Shown one piece after another: positions 1 through 9,110 of a stretch of 64,000 nucleotides of DNA; positions within the stretch are counted from its first letter, which is position 1, and each line of letters starts with the position of its first letter. The notes under the pieces were generated by a model. The model was not told where the DNA came from. It saw only the letters and a program-made list of their open reading frames with translations, and did not search any database. The position numbers and the translations under genes were made by a program. The DNA is from Streptomyces halobius (GTDB taxonomy: Bacteria > Actinomycetota > Actinomycetes > Streptomycetales > Streptomycetaceae), in assembly GCF_023277745.1 (NCBI RefSeq), contig NZ_CP086322.1, forward strand, positions 3,348,001 to 3,412,000, written 5' to 3'.

Positions 1-1
1 C

Positions 2-1234
2 ACCGAAGCCTCCAACTGGACCTTCGACCCGGTGCGCAAGCAGTACTACTGGCACCGCTTCTTCTCCCACCAGCCGGATCTCAACTACGAGAACCCGACG
101 GTCCAGGAGGAGATGATCTCCGCGCTGCGGTTCTGGCTCGACCTGGGGATCGACGGCTTCCGGCTGGACGCGGTGCCGTACCTCTACGCCGAGGAAGGCA
201 CCAACTGCGAGAACCTGCCCGCCTCGCACGCCTTTCTCAAGCGGGTCCGGGCCGAGGTCGACGCGCACTATCCGGACACGGTACTGCTGGCCGAGGCCAA
301 TCAATGGCCCGAGGACGTCGTCGACTACTTCGGTGACTACACGGTGGGCGGCGACGAATGCCATATGGCGTTCCACTTCCCGGTCATGCCGCGGATCTTC
401 ATGGCGGTACGCCGCGAATCGCGTTACCCGGTATCGGAAATCCTCGCCAAGACCCCGGCGATCCCGTCCGGCTGCCAGTGGGGAATCTTCCTGCGCAACC
501 ATGACGAGCTGACCCTCGAAATGGTCACGGACGAAGAACGCGACTACATGTACGCGGAATATGCCAAGGACCCCCGGATGCGCGCCAATATCGGCATCCG
601 ACGGCGCCTCGCCCCGCTGCTCGACAACGACCGCAACCAGATCGAACTCTTCACCGCGCTGCTGCTCTCCCTGCCCGGCTCACCGATTCTCTATTACGGC
701 GACGAGATCGGCATGGGCGACAACATCTGGCTCGGTGACCGGGACGCGGTACGCACCCCGATGCAGTGGACGCCGGACCGCAACGCCGGCTTCTCCTCCT
801 GCGACCCGGGCCGGCTCTTCCTCCCCACGATCATGGATCCGGTCTACGGCTACCAGGTCACCAACGTCGAGGCGGCGATGAGCTCGCCCTCGTCGCTGCT
901 GCACTGGACCCGCCGGATGATCGAGATCCGTAAGCAGAACCCGGCGTTCGGACTGGGCAGCTACACCGAACTGCCCTCCACCAACCCGGCGGTGCTGGCC
1001 TTCCTGCGGGAAGCGGAGGGCACCGGCGGGGCGGATGACGACCTGGTGCTGTGCGTGCACAACTTCTCCCGCTTCGCCCAGCCGACCGAGCTGGACCTGC
1101 GGTCCTTCAACGGCCGCCACCCGGTGGAACTCATCGGTGGCGTCCGCTTCCCGGCCATCGGTGAACTCCCGTACCTGCTCACCCTCGCGGGCCACGGGTT
1201 CTACTGGTTCCGGCTGCGGAAGAACCCCGCGTAG
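2..1234 (+). CDS. treS: Trehalose synthase (maltose alpha-D-glucosyltransferase), 5'-truncated
   Basis: This is the C-terminal 410 residues of a GH13 trehalose synthase; the reading frame is open to the left edge, so the start lies outside the window. TreS interconverts trehalose and maltose in the cytoplasm. GH13 active-site motifs are visible in order: [11 protein letters not shown] (nucleophile Asp), LLAEANQ (acid/base Glu) and [11 protein letters not shown] (third carboxylate). The [12 protein letters not shown] stretch and the C-terminal beta domain are also typical of TreS. The next genes, maltokinase and branching enzyme, place it in the trehalose to maltose-1-phosphate to alpha-glucan route. 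A GTG at 32 is internal to the conserved sequence and is not the start. Confidence 0.95.
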   Translation, partial: TEASNWTFDPVRKQYYWHRFFSHQPDLNYENPTVQEEMISALRFWLDLGIDGFRLDAVPYLYAEEGTNCENLPASHAFLKRVRAEVDAHYPDTVLLAEANQWPEDVVDYFGDYTVGGDECHMAFHFPVMPRIFMAVRRESRYPVSEILAKTPAIPSGCQWGIFLRNHDELTLEMVTDEERDYMYAEYAKDPRMRANIGIRRRLAPLLDNDRNQIELFTALLLSLPGSPILYYGDEIGMGDNIWLGDRDAVRTPMQWTPDRNAGFSSCDPGRLFLPTIMDPVYGYQVTNVEAAMSSPSSLLHWTRRMIEIRKQNPAFGLGSYTELPSTNPAVLAFLREAEGTGGADDDLVLCVHNFSRFAQPTELDLRSFNGRHPVELIGGVRFPAIGELPYLLTLAGHGFYWFRLRKNPA

Positions 1235-1576
1235 CCGGCCGGGCAGGGCATATCAGCCGCACCACACCGGTCCAGCAGGCAGACCCGTCCGGGCGAGGCC
1301 CAAGAATCCGCCCGTACGCGGCCGCACGGCGCGTACGGGCGTTTTTTGACCTCTCGACCTCTCGTCCGGGGGGCCGGACCACAACCGGACACGTACCGGC
1401 GCCGGCGCGCTGCCGCAGCCGGACACCTACCAGTGCCGGTGCGCCACGGGGCGATCCCCCGCCGCCGGTCCCCGGACTCCGTCTGGGGGTACCCCCACCG
1501 CGCCGCCGCACAGTCAAGGCCGCATTCCGGGACACTTGCCGTATCCGTCGTGTGCCCGGGGAAAGGACGCGACGCC
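1235..1576. other. treS-pep2 intergenic region
   Basis: No gene is seen in these 342 bases. They hold the terminator at 1309-1347. After it come two imperfect copies of a roughly 27-bp GC-rich unit, CCGGACACSTACC..GCCGG, near 1387 and 1420, and then a ribosome binding site (GGGGAAAGGA, about 1559-1568) for the next gene. A promoter for pep2 is expected here, but no convincing -35/-10 pair was found. Confidence 0.6.
1309..1347 (+). terminator. Intrinsic terminator after treS
   Basis: Perfect 12-bp arms at 1309-1320 (CGCCCGTACGCG) and 1330-1341 close a 9-nt loop and are followed at once by six T residues (1342-1347). This is a textbook rho-independent terminator, unusual in such a GC-rich genome where U-tracts are often missing. 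It implies that most treS transcripts stop before the maltokinase gene. Confidence 0.9.
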
Positions 1577-3337
1577 ATGTCGGACACCGCCTCGACCCGT
1601 GCCACCCGCCACACCTCTGACCGCCCGCTCCTCGCCGCCCCCGATCTGCTGTCCTCACTGGTACCGCTGCTCGCCGCATGGGTGCCCCGCCAGCGCTGGT
1701 TCGCCGGCAAGGGACGACTGATCACCGGATTCACGCTGGTCTCCGCGACCGAACTGCTGCCGTGCACCACCGACGGCAGCACACCGGGCCTGCTCCAGCT
1801 GCTCGTCCGCGCCCAGCAGAATGCCCCGGCCGGCCGTACGCCCGCCGCCGACTGCTATCAACTCCTGCTCGGCGTACACCCCGCGCCACCACCACGGCTG
1901 GCGCCCGCGGCGATCGGCCGCCCCTCCGGCGGCCCGCTGCGCGGCCGCACCGTCTACGACGCGCTGCTCGACAGCCGACTGTGCGGGCTGCTCCTGGAGC
2001 GGCTGCGGACGCCCGGCCGGATCGGCGCGCTGCGCTTCTACCGCGAACCGGACCGCGACATCGCGTCCGGACTGCCGGCCCGGCCGATCGCCGTCGAGCA
2101 GTCCAACTCCTCGATCGTGTACGGCGATACGTACATCCTGAAGGTCTTCCGGCGGATCGCGCCCGGCATCAACCCGGATCTGGAACTGCCGCGCGCCCTG
2201 GCCGACGTCAACTGCGCACGGGTGCCCGCGCCCGCCGCGTGGTACGAGGCGGACGCCGCCGACGACGGCGGGGAGGCCACCACCCTCGGTGTGCTCCAGC
2301 CGTTCCTGCCGGGCTCGGCGGACGGCTGGCAGTTGGCCCTCAACGCACTGGCCGTACGCGCCGACTTCACCGGCTCCGCGCGGGCACTCGGCCATGCCAC
2401 CGCCGAGGTGCACACCGCGCTCGCCGAGACACTGCCGACCACCGCACTGCACAGCCCGCAGCTGGAGACGATCGCCGCCCGGATGGCCGAGCGGCTGGAC
2501 GCCACCGCCCGTGCGGTGCCCGCGCTCCAGCCCTACCGCGCCCGGCTGCGAGCCGCCTTCGACGCGCTCGCCGCGGTCGGCCAGGACGGACGCAGCTGGG
2601 CCGCCCAGCGCATCCACGGCGATCTGCACCTGGGCCAGACGCTGCGCTCCGCCGAGGAGGGCCGCTGGTCGCTGATCGACTTCGAGGGTGAACCGGCCCG
2701 CCCGCTGGGCGAGCGGCGACGGCCGCAGCCGGCGCTGCGCGATGTCGCGGCGATGCTGCGCTCCTTCGACTACGCGGCGCGCAGCGGACCGTCCGGGGGC
2801 GATCCCTGGTCCCTGGAGTGGGCGCGGCGCACCCGCGACGCCTACTGCCGGGGATACGCCGAGGCCGGCGGGCTCGATCCGCGCTCGGCCCCCGAGCTGA
2901 TGCGCGCCTACGAGACCGACAAGGCCGTCTACGAGGTGCTCTACGAGGCCCGCCACCGCCCCGACTGGCTGTCCGTCCCGATGGCCGCGATCCACCGGCT
3001 GGCTGCGGGCGAGGAGCGGTTGGAGGACGGGGACGGGCCGGTGGGGGTGGAGGGGATGGAGAGGGCTGATGGGGCGAGCCGGAGTGGGCGGGGTGGTGGT
3101 GAGGCGGTACGGGCTCCGCGGGGTGGTGGGGGTACGGGGAGTGCGTGGACCGCCGGGGGCGGCGGGGCCGGGCGGGGTGGTGGGCCCGCGGGGGCTGGGC
3201 AGTCGGCCGGGGCCTCACGGTTGGCTCCGTCGCCCCGGTTGTCCGACTCGCCCCGGTACTCCGGTTCCCCCGACTCGACCGGCTCGACCGGCGCCTCCGG
3301 CGCCACCAGGTCGGCCAGGGCCGACGGACGCGGGTGA
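1577..3337 (+). CDS. pep2: Maltokinase with unusual Gly-rich C-terminal tail
   Basis: Phosphorylates maltose with ATP to maltose-1-phosphate, the GlgE substrate. The ATG at 1577 is preceded by GGGGAAAGGA and opens the conserved N-terminus; the frame extends further upstream but without family sequence. Motifs: PRQRWFAGKGR (about residues 38-48), EQSNSSIVYGDTYILKVFRR (family N-lobe signature), RIHGDLHLGQTL (phosphotransferase catalytic loop) and LIDFEGEP (Mg-binding DFE). Family similarity ends near VPMAAIHRLAAGEERL, about residue 475. The remaining 110 or so residues are a Gly/Arg/Ser low-complexity tail, making the protein 586 aa against roughly 450-470 normally. This may be loss of the ancestral stop codon. 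It sits between treS and glgB. Confidence 0.9.
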   Translation: MSDTASTRATRHTSDRPLLAAPDLLSSLVPLLAAWVPRQRWFAGKGRLITGFTLVSATELLPCTTDGSTPGLLQLLVRAQQNAPAGRTPAADCYQLLLGVHPAPPPRLAPAAIGRPSGGPLRGRTVYDALLDSRLCGLLLERLRTPGRIGALRFYREPDRDIASGLPARPIAVEQSNSSIVYGDTYILKVFRRIAPGINPDLELPRALADVNCARVPAPAAWYEADAADDGGEATTLGVLQPFLPGSADGWQLALNALAVRADFTGSARALGHATAEVHTALAETLPTTALHSPQLETIAARMAERLDATARAVPALQPYRARLRAAFDALAAVGQDGRSWAAQRIHGDLHLGQTLRSAEEGRWSLIDFEGEPARPLGERRRPQPALRDVAAMLRSFDYAARSGPSGGDPWSLEWARRTRDAYCRGYAEAGGLDPRSAPELMRAYETDKAVYEVLYEARHRPDWLSVPMAAIHRLAAGEERLEDGDGPVGVEGMERADGASRSGRGGGEAVRAPRGGGGTGSAWTAGGGGAGRGGGPAGAGQSAGASRLAPSPRLSDSPRYSGSPDSTGSTGASGATRSARADGRG

Positions 3338-3624
3338 CCGGAGCGCGGCCGGGCACCCGTTCGCGCCACTGAAGGTGTCGCCGTCCCCGGCATCATCGTT
3401 GGCACTGGCGCTCCCCTCCCGATCCCGCCACGCGCACGACCACACTGCCCGCCCGTCGTCCGACCACGTCCGACCGCTCGGCGGCGACGGGCCCGCCCCT
3501 CCGCGGGCCCGGCCCGGCCGCCCTCCGCACACCAGCCCCGGCCCCTCCCCGGCCCCCGGGCCCACACCGTCCCCCACACTCCCCCTCCGATCCGACCTGA
3601 TGCTCGTCCCCTAGGAGGCCCCTC

Positions 3625-6453
3625 GTGACCGCCCGTCCACCGTCCCGGCGTACCACTCCCGATACCGCGCCCGCCAAGGCGGCGGCCGACGCCCCCGCGA
3701 CGGTGCGACCCGGCCGCACCACGGCATCCCGGCCACCGGCCGACAAGCCCACCGCCAGAACCGAGCGGACCGCCGCCCCACAGAGCCCCGCAACCGGGGA
3801 CACCGGGACGACCGGGCCAACCGGACCAACCGGGGCAGTCGGACCAGCCGGGCCGGCCGGCAGCGCCAAGACCGCCACGGCGACCGAGACCCCCGAGACG
3901 GGGCCCACCCAGACCCCGGCCACGGCAGCAGGACCCACCAAGACCGCAGTCCCGGCAACCGAGCCCGCCAAAGCCACCCCCTCCGCAACCGGGCCCACCA
4001 GGACCGCGACCTCGCCAACCGGCCCCGAAAGCAGCCCAACGGCCGTCACCGCCGAGCGTTCCGCCGTCGGTTCCGCCGCCCCTCGTCCGCCCGCGCCCCG
4101 GGCCTCGGACACCGCGCCCACGCCCGCGCCTGCCGGCTCCCGTACTTCCTCCCGCACCTCCTCCCGTGCCGGCGACAAGCCGGCGGCCCGGTCCCGTGCC
4201 GCCAAGCCGAAGGCCGGCAGTCGTGGCGTACGCGTCGCCACCCCGCTGTCCGACGAGGACCGCGGGCGGCTGCTGGCCGGCACGCATCACGATCCGCACA
4301 GCCTGCTCGGCGTGCGTCCCGTCCGTGGCGGGCTGCTCTTCCGGGCCCTGCGCCCGTACGCGAAGAGCGTCACCGTCCTGGCCAAGGGCCTGCGCACCAC
4401 CCTGCACCCCGAGGGCGACGGGCTGTTCGCCGGAGTGCTGCCGCTGCGCAAGATCCCCGACTACCGGCTCCTGGTCGAGTACGAGGACACCACCCTGACG
4501 GTGCGGGACCCCTACCGCTTCCTGCCCGCGGTCGGCGAGCTGGATCTGCACCTGCTCGGCGAGGGCCGCCATGAGCGGCTATGGCACGCGCTGGGTGCCC
4601 GGATCATGGAACACCAGGGCGTGACCGGCACCCGCTTCACGGTCTGGGCGCCCAATGCCCTCGGCGTCCGTGTCGTCGGCAACGTCAACTACTGGGACGG
4701 CACCGCCTTTCCGATGCGTTCACTGGGCTCGTCCGGTGTCTGGGAACTGTTCCTCCCGGGCATCGGCGAGGGCGAGCTCTACAAGTTCGAGATCACCCGG
4801 CCGGACGGCTCCCGGACCCTGCGCGCCGACCCGATGGCGCGGCGCACCGAGTGCCCGCCCGCCAACGCCTCGGTCGTCGAGCAGTCGCACCACCGCTGGC
4901 GGGACGCCGCCTGGATGGCGCGGCGCGGTGAGCGTCCCGTGCACGAGGCACCGCTGTCCGTCTACGAAGTGCACCTCCCCTCCTGGCGCCCGGGCCTCAC
5001 CTATCGGCAGCTTGCGGAGCAACTCCCCTCTTATGTCAAGGACTTGGGCTTCACCCATGTCGAACTGATGCCGGTCTCGGAGCACCCCTTCGGCGGGTCG
5101 TGGGGCTATCAGGTGACCGGGTTCTACGCACCCACCGCGCGGATGGGCACCCCGGACGACTTCCGGTTCCTGATCGACGCACTGCACCGGGCCGGTATCG
5201 GCGTACTGATGGACTGGGTCCCGGCGCACTTCCCGCGCGACGACTGGGCGCTGGCGGAGTTCGACGGGCGGCCGCTGTACGAGCCCGGAGACCCGGCACG
5301 GGCCGCGCACCCGGACTGGGGCACCCTGGAGTTCGACTACGGGCGCGCCGAGGTCCGTAATTTCCTGGTCGCCAACGCCGTGTACTGGTGCGAGGAGTTC
5401 CATATCGACGGCCTTCGGGTGGACGCCGTCGCCTCGATGCTCTACCTCGACTACTCGCGTGCGGAGGGCGACTGGACGCCCAACGTCAACGGCGGGCGGG
5501 AGAATCTCGACGCCGTCGCCTTCCTCCAGGAGATGAACGCGACGGTCTACCGCCGCTGCCCCGGCGTCGTCACCATCGCCGAGGAGTCCACGGCCTGGGA
5601 CGGCGTCACCCGCGCCACCCATCATGTCGGCCCGACGGGATTCGGCGGTCTGGGGTTCGGTCTGAAATGGAACATGGGCTGGATGCACGACTCCCTCGTC
5701 TATATGTCCAAGGAGCCGGTGCACCGTAAGTACCACCACGGTGAGATGACCTTCTCCATGATCTATGCCTACTCCGAGAACTATGTGCTGCCGATCTCCC
5801 ACGACGAGGTGGTGCACGGCAAGCGCTCACTGGTGTCGAAGATGCCCGGTGACTGGTGGCAGCAGCGCGCCAACCACCGGGCGTACCTCGCCTATATGTG
5901 GGCCCATCCCGGCAAGCAACTCCTCTTCATGGGACAGGAGTTCGCCCAGGGCGCGGAGTGGGCGGAGAGCCACGGTCCGGACTGGTGGCTGCTGGACCCG
6001 TCGTACGAGGCGGAGCCGGACCACCGGGGCGTACGCGATCTCGTCCGTGATCTGAACCGTCACTACACCGCTACGCCCGCGCTCTGGGAACGGGACACCG
6101 ACCCGGCGGGGTTCTCCTGGATCGACGGGGACGCCGGCGAGGACAATGTCTTCTCCTTTCTGCGGTTCGCCGCAGGGGGGCACCACTCAGGACGTTCAGG
6201 CTCTGCCGGAGGCGCCCCCCTGATCTCGGTCACCAACTTCTCCCCCGTCGTACGCCACGCCTACCGGCTCGGCGTGCCCGATCACATCCCCGCCTGGCGC
6301 GAGTTCCTCAACACCGACGACCCCCGCTACGGCGGCAGCGGCGTCGCCAACACCGAGGCCCTCAAGGCCGAACCGATCCCCTGGAACGGCCGCGCCACCT
6401 CGATCGCGGCGGTGCTCCCCCCGCTGGCCACGATCTGGCTGCGGCCGGCCTGA
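3625..6453 (+). CDS. glgB: 1,4-alpha-glucan branching enzyme with long disordered N-terminus
   Basis: Introduces alpha-1,6 branches into linear alpha-glucan. AGGAGG at 3613-3618 sits 6 nt before the GTG at 3625. The first 200 or so residues are Ala/Pro/Thr low complexity. Next come a CBM48-like region ([13 protein letters not shown]) and a second N-terminal domain ([19 protein letters not shown]). The GH13 catalytic barrel follows: [36 protein letters not shown] (nucleophile Asp), TIAEESTAW (acid/base Glu) and [17 protein letters not shown]-terminal beta domain ends the protein. At 942 aa it is longer than the common 730-aa form because of the N-terminal extension. It follows treS and pep2 as in GlgE-pathway loci. 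Confidence 0.95.
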   Translation: MTARPPSRRTTPDTAPAKAAADAPATVRPGRTTASRPPADKPTARTERTAAPQSPATGDTGTTGPTGPTGAVGPAGPAGSAKTATATETPETGPTQTPATAAGPTKTAVPATEPAKATPSATGPTRTATSPTGPESSPTAVTAERSAVGSAAPRPPAPRASDTAPTPAPAGSRTSSRTSSRAGDKPAARSRAAKPKAGSRGVRVATPLSDEDRGRLLAGTHHDPHSLLGVRPVRGGLLFRALRPYAKSVTVLAKGLRTTLHPEGDGLFAGVLPLRKIPDYRLLVEYEDTTLTVRDPYRFLPAVGELDLHLLGEGRHERLWHALGARIMEHQGVTGTRFTVWAPNALGVRVVGNVNYWDGTAFPMRSLGSSGVWELFLPGIGEGELYKFEITRPDGSRTLRADPMARRTECPPANASVVEQSHHRWRDAAWMARRGERPVHEAPLSVYEVHLPSWRPGLTYRQLAEQLPSYVKDLGFTHVELMPVSEHPFGGSWGYQVTGFYAPTARMGTPDDFRFLIDALHRAGIGVLMDWVPAHFPRDDWALAEFDGRPLYEPGDPARAAHPDWGTLEFDYGRAEVRNFLVANAVYWCEEFHIDGLRVDAVASMLYLDYSRAEGDWTPNVNGGRENLDAVAFLQEMNATVYRRCPGVVTIAEESTAWDGVTRATHHVGPTGFGGLGFGLKWNMGWMHDSLVYMSKEPVHRKYHHGEMTFSMIYAYSENYVLPISHDEVVHGKRSLVSKMPGDWWQQRANHRAYLAYMWAHPGKQLLFMGQEFAQGAEWAESHGPDWWLLDPSYEAEPDHRGVRDLVRDLNRHYTATPALWERDTDPAGFSWIDGDAGEDNVFSFLRFAAGGHHSGRSGSAGGAPLISVTNFSPVVRHAYRLGVPDHIPAWREFLNTDDPRYGGSGVANTEALKAEPIPWNGRATSIAAVLPPLATIWLRPA

Positions 6454-6620
6454 GCACGCCAGGGACGAATGCCGTCGACGTCAGGGACGGGTGCCGTCAT
6501 CGTCAGGGGCCCTTGCTGTCACGGACATTGCTCATCCTGGTCAGTGATGACCGCATCCGTCCTCGATCGCGGTACGGCCTGCTGTTGCGCCCGCCCGGAC
6601 CGGCCCCGCCCCGCCCGGCC

Positions 6621-6834
6621 TCAGACCGACTCCGAGGCCGGGCGGAGGGCGGTACGCAGTGCGTCCACCGACGCACGCCACTGCGGGCCGCTCGGGGAGT
6701 CGTCCCACAGCTCGGCGAGTTCCGGATCCGGTGCCGGCACCCGCTCCAGGGCCCCGTCCGCCAGGTCGTCCAGATCCCCCCGCGAAATCCGCCGCGGCGT
6801 CGCCGCCGAACCGATCCGTACTCCATGTGCCCAT
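6621..6834 (-). pseudogene. DUF4259-type small protein, frameshifted in a C6 run
   Basis: From an ATG at 6834, behind AAGGAGGGGG (6841-6850), the reading is MGTWSTDRFGGDAAADFAG, the characteristic DUF4259 N-terminus. The frame breaks at a run of six C on the plus strand (6776-6781). With one base fewer the protein would read on as DLDDLADGALERVPAPDPEL and finish with RTALRPASESV at the stop codon 6621-6623, about 71 aa. The 214-bp span is not a multiple of three, so the sequence as given carries a +1 insertion. This is either a homopolymer sequencing error or a recent mutation. Function unknown. Confidence 0.7.
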
Positions 6835-7046
6835 GGTCTCCCCCTCCTTCACCACGCCTCGCGCAAGGCCCTCTCGCACAGCCCCGCCCGAGGCCACAAC
6901 CGGCTGTCGATCTGCCATCAACTGCATGGTGCCGGGCACCACTGACAATCGACCTCGGACAGCCGTGCCCGGGCAGAAAGCATCGGGTCAGAGGGGAGAT
7001 GAACGACGGGACGCGGCAGCCCTGCGCCACCGTCCGCCGACGACGA

Positions 7047-7076
7047 AGGGGCGGGCGTCCCGCGGCACCCGCCCCT
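7047..7076 (-). terminator. Hairpin downstream of the dicarboxylate symporter
   Basis: Perfect 9-bp arms (plus strand AGGGGCGGG at 7047-7055 and its complement at 7068-7076) form a GC-rich hairpin about 35 bp after the symporter stop. No clear U-tract is present. Confidence 0.55.
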
Positions 7077-7108
7077 CCCCTCCTGCTCGCCGGCTCCCCG
7101 CCCCGGCG

Positions 7109-8578
7109 TCAGACCTTCGCCGACGCCCTCTCCCCGTCGTCCCGCGGCCCGACGGCCCGAGCGGCAGACGTCTCGCCGGCCCCTTCGCCGGACGCCGCGC
7201 CGTGCCCGCGCCCGTGCCCGTCGCCATGCCCGTGCCCGTCCCCGTGTCCGTCGGCAGACAGCGTCTTCTCGTCGAACGGCACCCGGCCGGACAGCACTTC
7301 CGCCGCCCGGCTCCTGTCGATCTCCTTGGTCCAGGTGCCGATCAGGACCGTGGCCACCGCGTTGCCGGCGAAGTTGGTCATCGCGCGGGCCTCGCTCATG
7401 AAGCGGTCGATACCGACGATCAGGCCGACGCCGTCGACCAGTTCGGGGCGGTGCGACTGCAGGCCGCCCGCCAGCGTCGCCAGGCCCGCGCCGGTGACGC
7501 CCGCCGCGCCCTTCGACGCGACGACCATGAAGACCAGCAGCGAGATCTGCTGGCCCAGGGAGAGCGGCTCGCCCATCGCCTCGGCCACGAACAGCGAGGC
7601 CATCGTCAGATAGATGGCGGTGCCGTCGAGGTTGAAGCTGTAGCCGGTGGGCACGGTGATGCCGGCCACCGGCTTGCTGACGCCCAGGTGTTCCATCTTC
7701 GCGATCAGCCTGGGGAGCGCCGATTCCGAGGAGGACGTGGAGAGGATCAGCAGGAACTCGCGCCCCAGGTACTTCAGCAGCAGGAAGATGTTGATGCCGG
7801 CGACCAGCCGCAGCAGCGCGCCGAGCACCAGGAAGACGAACAGCAGACAGGTGGTGTAGAAGCCGATCATGATGATGGCCAGCGTCTTCAGCGCGTCCAG
7901 CCCGGTCTCGCCGACCACCGCCGCGATGGCACCGAAGGCACCCACCGGCGCCACCCACATGATCATGGACAGCACCCGGAACACCAGCCGCTGGATGTGC
8001 CCGATGCCGCGCAGCACCGGCTCACCGGCCGGCCCCAGCGCCTGCAGCCCGAAGCCGGCCAGCAGCGCCACCAGCAGCGTCTGGAGTACCTTTCCCTCGG
8101 TGAAGGCGGAGACCAGCGTGGTGGGGATCATGCCGAGCAGGAACTCGGACAGGGACTCGCCGCCGCCCTCCGTCTGGGCCCGGCCCGCGTGCCGTACGGA
8201 TTCGGTCAGTTGGAGCCCGGAGCCGGGTTCCAACAGGTTGCCGACGAGCAGACCGATGGCCAGCGCGACGGTGGACATCACCAGGAAGTAGCCGAGAGCG
8301 AGTCCGCCCACCGCGCCGACCTTGGCCGCCTTACGGACCGAGCCGACGCCCAACACGATGGTGCAGAAGATGATGGGCGAGATCATCATCTTGATGAGGT
8401 CCACGAAACCGGTGCCGAGCGGCTTGAGCTGGACGGCGGCACCGGGGGCGGCGAAGCCCACGACGATGCCCAGCAACACGGCGCCGATCACGGCGACATA
8501 GAGGTAATGGGTGCGGTCCCGCTTCTTGGGCGCGGTCTCCTCGGTGGTGTCCCCGGACGGTGGGGTCTGTGCAGCCAC
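7109..8578 (-). CDS. Cation:dicarboxylate symporter (DctA/GltP family)
   Basis: A 489-residue polytopic transporter that most likely imports C4-dicarboxylates or similar acids with protons or sodium. The GTG at 8578 lies 5 nt after GAGGAGG and starts VAAQTPPSGDTTEE; the much longer upstream open frame is not family sequence. The SDF-fold is seen from THYLYVAVIGAVLLG through KMMISPIIFCTIVLGVGSV (TM2), STSSSESALPRLIAKME (hairpin 1 serine-rich motif), FNLDGTAIYLTMASLFVAEA (substrate/cation site) and SKGAAGVTGAGLATLA (hairpin 2). The last 45 or so residues carry a His/Gly/Asp cluster (GHGDGHGHGDGHGRGHG), which is unusual and could bind metal. A broken sensor kinase gene lies divergently upstream. 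Confidence 0.9.
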   Translation of the reverse strand: MAAQTPPSGDTTEETAPKKRDRTHYLYVAVIGAVLLGIVVGFAAPGAAVQLKPLGTGFVDLIKMMISPIIFCTIVLGVGSVRKAAKVGAVGGLALGYFLVMSTVALAIGLLVGNLLEPGSGLQLTESVRHAGRAQTEGGGESLSEFLLGMIPTTLVSAFTEGKVLQTLLVALLAGFGLQALGPAGEPVLRGIGHIQRLVFRVLSMIMWVAPVGAFGAIAAVVGETGLDALKTLAIIMIGFYTTCLLFVFLVLGALLRLVAGINIFLLLKYLGREFLLILSTSSSESALPRLIAKMEHLGVSKPVAGITVPTGYSFNLDGTAIYLTMASLFVAEAMGEPLSLGQQISLLVFMVVASKGAAGVTGAGLATLAGGLQSHRPELVDGVGLIVGIDRFMSEARAMTNFAGNAVATVLIGTWTKEIDRSRAAEVLSGRVPFDEKTLSADGHGDGHGHGDGHGRGHGAASGEGAGETSAARAVGPRDDGERASAKV

Positions 8579-8720
8579 GGCTGCCTCCTCGGTATACGGC
8601 TGTGCGCTGATCTGCGGCTCCGTCGCACAACAAGTCCCGGCGACTAAGCACTTCGCCGTGGCGTGCGTCATCCTTGCGTTCATTTCGTTCACGCAAAAGC
8701 GGCCGTGCAGACTGTTGCAC

Positions 8721-8992
8721 ATGCGACTCCCCCGTCCCCGGCCTCCCCGGAGGCTGCGCGGCCTCCGCAGCCTCGCCGGCCAACTCTTCGCGATGCAGGT
8801 CGTGCTGGTGACGGTGGCTGTCGTGGGCTGTGCCGTCTTCGCCTGTCTCAGCGCGGGTCGGCAGGCGGAGGAGACACCGCCCGGCGGCGGGCGACCGCGG
8901 CGGCCACCGCCGTCGCCGATTCGCCCGCGGTGGTGGCGGCCCGCTCGCCGCATCCGACGGCCGCGCTCCAGCCGTACGCCGAGCGGCCCGGT
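8721..8992 (+). pseudogene. Remnant of CitA/DcuS-type sensor histidine kinase (N-terminus only)
   Basis: From the ATG at 8721 the frame reads a basic leader, then LRSLAGQLFAMQVVLVTVAV, the usual first transmembrane segment of Streptomyces CitA/DcuS-like kinases. Near 8870 similarity moves to another frame, which reads RRRATAAATAVADSPAVVAA and then PTAALQPYAE, matching the family's extracytoplasmic PAS-like N-terminus. All similarity ends near 8990; the kinase core and any response regulator are absent. It is therefore a truncated, frameshifted relic, divergent from the dicarboxylate symporter that such kinases usually control. Family assignment is from remembered sequence patterns. Confidence 0.65.
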
Positions 8993-9110
8993 CGGCCGTC
9001 CGGAATTGCGCTACCGGTGGTCGGGCCATTGACCCCTTTGTGAGCGGTGACCTACTTTCAGCGGGCAGCCTGCCGTGGTGGATTGCCCGTGGTCAGTTGG
9101 AGGTCGTGCC

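Noticed and set aside
2941..4572. 543-codon Gly-rich minus-strand frame across pep2/glgB
   Set aside because: Low-complexity shadow of G/C-rich tracts and of the GlgB N-terminus.
8579..8953. Upstream extension of the symporter reading frame
   Set aside because: A GTG at 8578 with an ideal GAGGAGG fits the family N-terminus; upstream residues match nothing.
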